A stretch of DNA of 10,251 nt from an uncultured Odoribacter sp. GTDB taxonomy: Bacteria; Bacteroidota; Bacteroidia; Bacteroidales; Marinifilaceae. The position numbers and the translations under genes are program-made. Below the pieces are notes generated by a model. That model saw nothing but the letters and a program-made list of their open reading frames with translations, was not told the DNA's origin and ran no database searches. Where the stretch lies: assembly GCA_905204385.1 (NCBI GenBank), contig CAJKZL010000074.1, positions 1-10,251 of the forward strand, written 5' to 3'. Of this stretch, positions 6,864 to 10,251 are shown piece after piece. Numbering within the stretch: the stretch's first letter is position 1; each line of letters starts with the position of its first letter.

Positions 6864-7232
6864 ATGAAAGGACTTTACACGATTCTGTTACTGATCTGTT
6901 CCAATATCTTTATGACGTTCGCCTGGTATGGCCATCTGAAATTACAGGAGGCTAAAATCAGTACACATTGGCCCCTGATCGGAGTCATTCTTTTTTCATG
7001 GTGTATCGCTTTTTTCGAATATTGTGCCCAAGTGCCCGCCAACCGGTTGGGATTCGAAGGTAACGGCGGACCGTTCAGTCTTATGCAACTGAAAATTATT
7101 CAGGAAGTCATCACACTGGTGATCTTTATCCTTTTCTCTCTGATCTTTTTCAAAGGGGTAAGCTTGCAGTGGAATCATATAGCCGCTTGCGTTTGCCTGG
7201 TCATGGCTGTTTATTTTATTTTCCTGAAATAA
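6864..7232 (+). CDS. DMT-family small membrane protein (DUF486)
   Basis: The 122-residue protein is full length for the DUF486 family, which is related to drug/metabolite transporters of the small four-helix type. Hydrophobic helices lie at about 4-22, 36-53, 77-97 and 103-121. Family-typical segments are AWYGHLKL (20-27), SWCIAFFEYCAQVPANRLG (45-63) and QLKIIQEVITL (75-85). It should be an inner-membrane protein; small relatives of this type work as dimers, but no substrate is known for DUF486. It is the only plus-strand gene between two minus-strand transcripts and appears to be monocistronic. A half-supported promoter lies at 6818-6825 and a hairpin follows the stop codon. Confidence 0.88.
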   Translation: MKGLYTILLLICSNIFMTFAWYGHLKLQEAKISTHWPLIGVILFSWCIAFFEYCAQVPANRLGFEGNGGPFSLMQLKIIQEVITLVIFILFSLIFFKGVSLQWNHIAACVCLVMAVYFIFLK

Positions 7233-7241
7233 AAGCATCAT

Positions 7242-7320
7242 TCTCTCGGTAGAATTTATCCCTACAATAAAAATTCCCCGATTCCTTTAGCCGGAATGGG
7301 GAATATCGAGAGAGAGTTTT
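7242..7320. terminator. Nested double-stem hairpin between convergent genes, probable bidirectional terminator
   Basis: The inner stem pairs ATTCCCC (7273-7279) with GGGGAAT (7298-7304) and ATTCC (7281-7285) with GGAAT (7293-7297), with one bulged G and a 7-nt loop. On the minus strand it is followed directly by five T residues (7273-7269), so it is a good terminator for the PepSY-like gene. An outer stem of 10 pairs (7242-7251 with 7304-7313, one G-T) encloses it. On the plus strand this is followed by GAG and TTTT (7317-7320), weaker but usable for the DUF486 transcript. Confidence 0.8.
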
Positions 7321-7332
7321 AAACAATAGGCT

Positions 7333-7725
7333 TTATGCCCAGGCAGTTTCTTCTGCCTTAGGAGCTTCTTCTTTTATGTACTCTCCGGCTTCCGTAAAAT
7401 AAACGGTCAATTTTCCATCTTCTTTTTTAATCTCCAGCTTATAACTGTTATCTGTCCCTTTTGCTGCTTTATCGATAGTATAACCTTCATATTTAGAAGC
7501 AACAGCCTTTGTCACCGCTTCGGGCACTTCAGCCACTTCCACTTCCGCATAAGTTACCTCGGACTGGGCCAATAAAAGAGGAGTCTCTTCCTTAACCACA
7601 GTGTCCTTCTTTACAACGGTATCCTGAGCATTTACAGGAATCATTACATACTCCTCAGCCGATGCCGGAATGGCAAAAACACTAACTGTCAATGCTACGA
7701 TTGCGCTTTTCACTAAATTTTTCAT
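7333..7725 (-). CDS. Secreted PepSY-like small protein
   Basis: The 130-residue protein starts MKNLVKSAIVALTVSVFA, a Sec signal peptide with a probable signal peptidase I site after Ala-Ser-Ala (21-23). There is no lipobox Cys, so the mature protein should be soluble in the periplasm or exported. Residues about 67-120 resemble the PepSY-like (beta-lactamase-inhibitor-like) fold common in Bacteroidota: VPEAVTKAVASKYEGYTIDKA, then strands around YKLEIKKEDGKLTVYFTEAGEYI. Only one such unit is present. The linker between signal and domain (about 35-66) is acidic and has a short tandem repeat, DTVVKK-DTVVKE. The function of these proteins is not established. The gene appears monocistronic and ends at the hairpin at 7269-7304. 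I found no clear promoter upstream. Confidence 0.78.
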   Translation of the reverse strand: MKNLVKSAIVALTVSVFAIPASAEEYVMIPVNAQDTVVKKDTVVKEETPLLLAQSEVTYAEVEVAEVPEAVTKAVASKYEGYTIDKAAKGTDNSYKLEIKKEDGKLTVYFTEAGEYIKEEAPKAEETAWA

Positions 7726-8076
7726 GGTACTTCAATTTTAAATGTTTATATCTGATTCGAATACTAATTGCTGCATTCTGTAAAAGAATAAGAAAAAATA
7801 ATGCCATAGTTTACCCTATTGTTATTCACAATCGATAACACTCTAATTTTCAAAAACCTTCGTTCAATCGATAGTATATTTTTCGATAATATTTACAAAA
7901 ATTTTGTGGAAAAATGTAGATTAAGCTCCCGGAAGCTGAGGAAGAAATCCCCAATTACCTCCACCTAGGAGATTTAAAATCCCTAAACCGGGTATATCGG
8001 TCCGGATATTTTTCTTCTTTCGCAATAACTTTTCTCTTTTCCTGTCGTTCACATCTTATGATTAAGTCCCGAAGGC
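7726..8076. other. Divergent intergenic region between the PepSY-like gene and trkH
   Basis: No gene is visible in these 351 nt. No full TTTG/TAnnTTTG promoter is found for either flank. CAATCGATA occurs twice (7829-7837 and 7865-7873), and TCGATA again at 7883-7888. A palindrome ACAAAA-A-TTTTGT spans 7895-7907, and an imperfect inverted repeat with TAGG/CCTA outer arms spans 7966-7985. A weak stem (ATATC with GATAT, near 7993-8008) is followed by TTTTTC. An ATG at 8058 opens a 17-codon out-of-frame reading frame that overlaps the trkH start; no evidence shows that it is used. Confidence 0.5.
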
Positions 8077-9882
8077 ATGTTTTCGACAGAACTTCTATAC
8101 AAATTCAATAGCATAAAACGTTTCACCATTAAAATAGCCACCCGGGCTATTCACATTTTATTTGCCCTAGCTTCTTTGGCCGCACTGGGTTTAATGGCGT
8201 TCGAATTCGGCTATTCCATTGAAGATACGGATGCTGAAACGATCGGTAAAGGCTTTCGAATGATCACCCTGATTTTCTTTTTCGGTAGTTTGGCAAACAT
8301 TGCGCTTCATCCCAAAGAACTCCCGAAAGAAACGGGATTCTGGGTAGAAATCGTGGTGCTGGGACTCCTGTTATTCATTATGCTTACCCAGAATCCCGGC
8401 CATTTCCCCGACCATCGATGGTTACACCGAACCGATCACATCCTGCTGCATCTTATCTTACTTCTTATCAGCATTATTCAGCTTTCAAAAGTGCTGGTGT
8501 ACACTTTACAAAGGCGAATCCGTCCGGAATCGATGTTTGCCTATAGCTTTCTTCTCCTCATTTTTCTGGGAGCCGCATTATTGATGCTCCCCAGAGCCCA
8601 CACCGGAAACCTCAGCTTTATGGATGCTTTATTCACTTCTACCAGTGCCGTATGCATTACCGGACTCACGACTGTAGATGTCTCGTCCACCTTTACCCTC
8701 ACCGGACAAGTGATTCTCTTATTATTAATCCAGATCGGAGGCGTAGGAGTGATGACCTTTACCAGTTTCATTGCACTGTCTTTTTTCACTCAGACTACCT
8801 TCAATGACCAAATGGCTTTAAAAAACATTTTAAGTGAGGAATCCATGAATAATATCTTTCGGACGCTTCTCTATACTTTATTTACCACTTTAATCGTTGA
8901 ATCGATCGGTACCTGGATTCTCTGGTGGGAAATCCGGGATATTTCCTCAAGCCATATTCCCAACCCTACCTTTTTTGCGGCTTTTCACGCCGTTTCGGCT
9001 TTTTGCAACGCCGGATTTTCAACTCTTCCGGATAATCTGAATAACGTGGCTGTACGCCATTTGTATGGATTCCAATGCTGGATTGCAGTATTGATCATTA
9101 TCGGAGGCATCGGATTTCCCATCGTATTCAACTACGGCAAACTGCTCAACCATAAACTAATGAACTTACTATACCGCATATCCGGATCGGCAAAGCGCAT
9201 GCCTTCGCATGTACGGATTGTAAACACCACCACACGAATTGTAATTACAGCTACAATTTGCCTTTTGGCCGGAGGTATGGCGTTATTCTGGATCTTCGAA
9301 AAAGATTACCTGGCAGACCTTCCCCTACGGGGAAAGTTAGCCTTCTCATTTTTCGGGGCCGCTACACCCCGGACCGCCGGATTCAATATTATGCCGATGC
9401 ACTTACTTTCCACGCCCACCATCCTCCTCACGATGTTTCTGATGTGGATAGGCGCATCTCCCTTATCCACCGGAGGGGGGATAAAAACCACAACGTTTAC
9501 GATTGCCTGTAAGAGTATTTTCAACACTTTGAAAGGGAAAAAGAATGTGGAAATATTCAAACGGCAAATACCGAACGAAAATATCAGGAGAGCATATGCC
9601 ATCATTCTATTATCCATCTTATGGACTTCCCTGGCCACTTTGCTGATCTCCATCACCGTACCGGGAAGCCGGGTCACCCAAGTCCTGTTCGAGGTCATCT
9701 CGGCCATCAGCACTGTCGGTCTCAGCCTGGATTTCACCGCTCAGCTCACCACAGCAGGTAAAATCATCATCTGCCTGACCATGTTTGCGGGACGGGTAGG
9801 CCTGATTACTCTTTTAACGAGCATGGTCCCCCGGCAAAGCACGCAAAATTATCTCTATGCCGAAGATAATGTCATTCTATAA
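8077..9882 (+). CDS. trkH: Potassium uptake channel subunit, TrkH/KtrB family
   Basis: The 601-residue protein is an inner-membrane potassium (or sodium/potassium) uptake subunit. The four pore-loop filters expected of the family are all present: TGLTT (195-199), NAGFS (311-315), TAGFN (433-437) and TVGLS (546-550). Other family marks are LPRAHTGNLSFMDALFTSTSA at 171-191, SPLSTGGGIKTTTF (461-474) and FAGRVGLITLL (570-580). An N-terminal extension of about 150 residues carries roughly four additional hydrophobic helices before the core, as seen in Bacteroidota members. The gating partner begins 234 nt downstream on the same strand, so the two form a Ktr-type system. The ATG at 8077 fits the basic-then-hydrophobic start. 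The symbol ktrB would serve equally well. Confidence 0.93.
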   Translation: MFSTELLYKFNSIKRFTIKIATRAIHILFALASLAALGLMAFEFGYSIEDTDAETIGKGFRMITLIFFFGSLANIALHPKELPKETGFWVEIVVLGLLLFIMLTQNPGHFPDHRWLHRTDHILLHLILLLISIIQLSKVLVYTLQRRIRPESMFAYSFLLLIFLGAALLMLPRAHTGNLSFMDALFTSTSAVCITGLTTVDVSSTFTLTGQVILLLLIQIGGVGVMTFTSFIALSFFTQTTFNDQMALKNILSEESMNNIFRTLLYTLFTTLIVESIGTWILWWEIRDISSSHIPNPTFFAAFHAVSAFCNAGFSTLPDNLNNVAVRHLYGFQCWIAVLIIIGGIGFPIVFNYGKLLNHKLMNLLYRISGSAKRMPSHVRIVNTTTRIVITATICLLAGGMALFWIFEKDYLADLPLRGKLAFSFFGAATPRTAGFNIMPMHLLSTPTILLTMFLMWIGASPLSTGGGIKTTTFTIACKSIFNTLKGKKNVEIFKRQIPNENIRRAYAIILLSILWTSLATLLISITVPGSRVTQVLFEVISAISTVGLSLDFTAQLTTAGKIIICLTMFAGRVGLITLLTSMVPRQSTQNYLYAEDNVIL

Positions 9883-10116
9883 CTGCAAGTCACGGAATCA
9901 GCCTGGCGGAAGCAGATCTCCACACTATAACATCCGGCCTCACTTTCCGGGGGTCTTTATGGCATAAAACTTAAAACCCAGGAAAAACATTCCGGAGAGA
10001 TTACCGTAAATACAAGCTAACGATCCAAAGGACAAGAAATTCGGGACATCGATCCGGGCATTTTTCCTACTAATCCGCAGGACGAACACTTTGTTGAAGT
10101 ATAAAAAAACAACCCT
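9883..10116 (+). other. trkH-trkA spacer with a possibly decayed reading frame
   Basis: This 234-nt gap is unusually long for two subunit genes expected in one operon. In the trkH reading frame it is broken only by TAA codons at 9928-9930, 10018-10020 and 10102-10104. The pieces between look protein-like: GIKLKTQEKHSGEITVNTS before the second stop and DIDPGIFPTNPQDEHFVEV before the third. No start codon or known family is recognised, so it may be a gene remnant or chance. I see no clear terminator or consensus promoter in it. Confidence 0.35.
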
Positions 10117-10251
10117 ATGAAATGTATCATCATCGGTTTAGGCAATTTCGGAATAGCTTTGGCCCAGCGCTTGACCGCCATGGGATACGAGGTGATCGGC
10201 GTGGATAAAGACATCGATAAAGTCAATGCCTACAAAGACAGCATCAAAAAC
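10117..10251 (+). CDS. trkA: N-terminus of the TrkA/KtrA potassium channel regulator (partial)
   Basis: The first 45 residues are visible, starting MKCIIIGLGNFGIALAQRL and running off the right edge. GLGNFG (7-12) is the GxGxxG dinucleotide-binding turn of an RCK/TrkA-N Rossmann domain. Asp30, at the end of the second strand (VIGVDKD), is the acidic residue that holds the adenosine ribose in NAD(H)-binding members. The protein should form the cytosolic ring that gates the TrkH/KtrB channel in response to nucleotides. The start fits the family exactly, and its position after trkH supports the pairing. The C-terminal RCK-C domain is outside the window. Confidence 0.92.
   Translation, partial: MKCIIIGLGNFGIALAQRLTAMGYEVIGVDKDIDKVNAYKDSIKN

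Noticed and set aside
8058..8111. 17-codon upstream frame overlapping the trkH start
   Set aside because: It is out of frame, short, and has no supporting ribosome-binding or conservation evidence.
9306..9737. 143-codon minus-strand frame opposite trkH, and a 69-codon one at 10017-10226 opposite trkA
   Set aside because: Both are antisense to conserved coding sequence and show no protein family features.

Overview
The window looks like Bacteroidota, most likely order Bacteroidales. The evidence is a rprX/rprY two-component pair, Bacteroidales-type RuvB, KtrB/TrkH and DUF4435 sequences, a near absence of Shine-Dalgarno sites, and several matches to the Bacteroides-type promoter (TTTG, about 19-21 nt, TAnnTTTG). 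The genus is not resolved. The content is mostly chromosomal housekeeping and envelope genes. I see no insertion sequence, phage gene, tRNA, rRNA or CRISPR array.

Layout. At the left edge is the first 48 codons of a lipoprotein on the minus strand, followed by a gene-free AT-rich stretch (145-492). Then, reading leftward on the minus strand, come ruvB (4602 down to 3574), rprX (3358 to 1805), rprY (1761 to 1072) and rpiB (924 to 493). rprX-rprY form an operon ended by a strong intrinsic terminator at 1025-1052. The rpiB promoter starts inside the U-tract of that terminator. ruvB has its own promoter at 4672-4702. To its right, also on the minus strand, a small ABC-type ATPase (6699 to 5869) is followed by a DUF4435/TOPRIM-like protein (5715 to 4738). 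This pairing has the domain make-up of PARIS-type defence (AriA/AriB), although nothing here proves an immune role.

A divergent intergenic region (6700-6863) separates that pair from a DUF486 four-helix membrane protein on the plus strand (6864-7232). That gene converges with a secreted PepSY-like protein on the minus strand (7725 to 7333), and a nested two-stem hairpin lies between them. A 351-nt gap then leads to trkH/ktrB (8077-9882) and, at the right edge, the first 45 codons of trkA/ktrA (10117 on). Together these two encode a Ktr-type potassium uptake system: membrane channel subunit plus cytosolic NAD-binding gating subunit.

Two observations deserve most attention. First, ruvB carries an in-frame TGA at codon 290 (3733-3735), yet the conserved C-terminal winged-helix sequence continues in the same frame for another 52 codons; this is either a recent nonsense mutation or a sequence error. 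Second, the ATPase plus DUF4435 pair is a PARIS-like two-gene module sitting among housekeeping genes.
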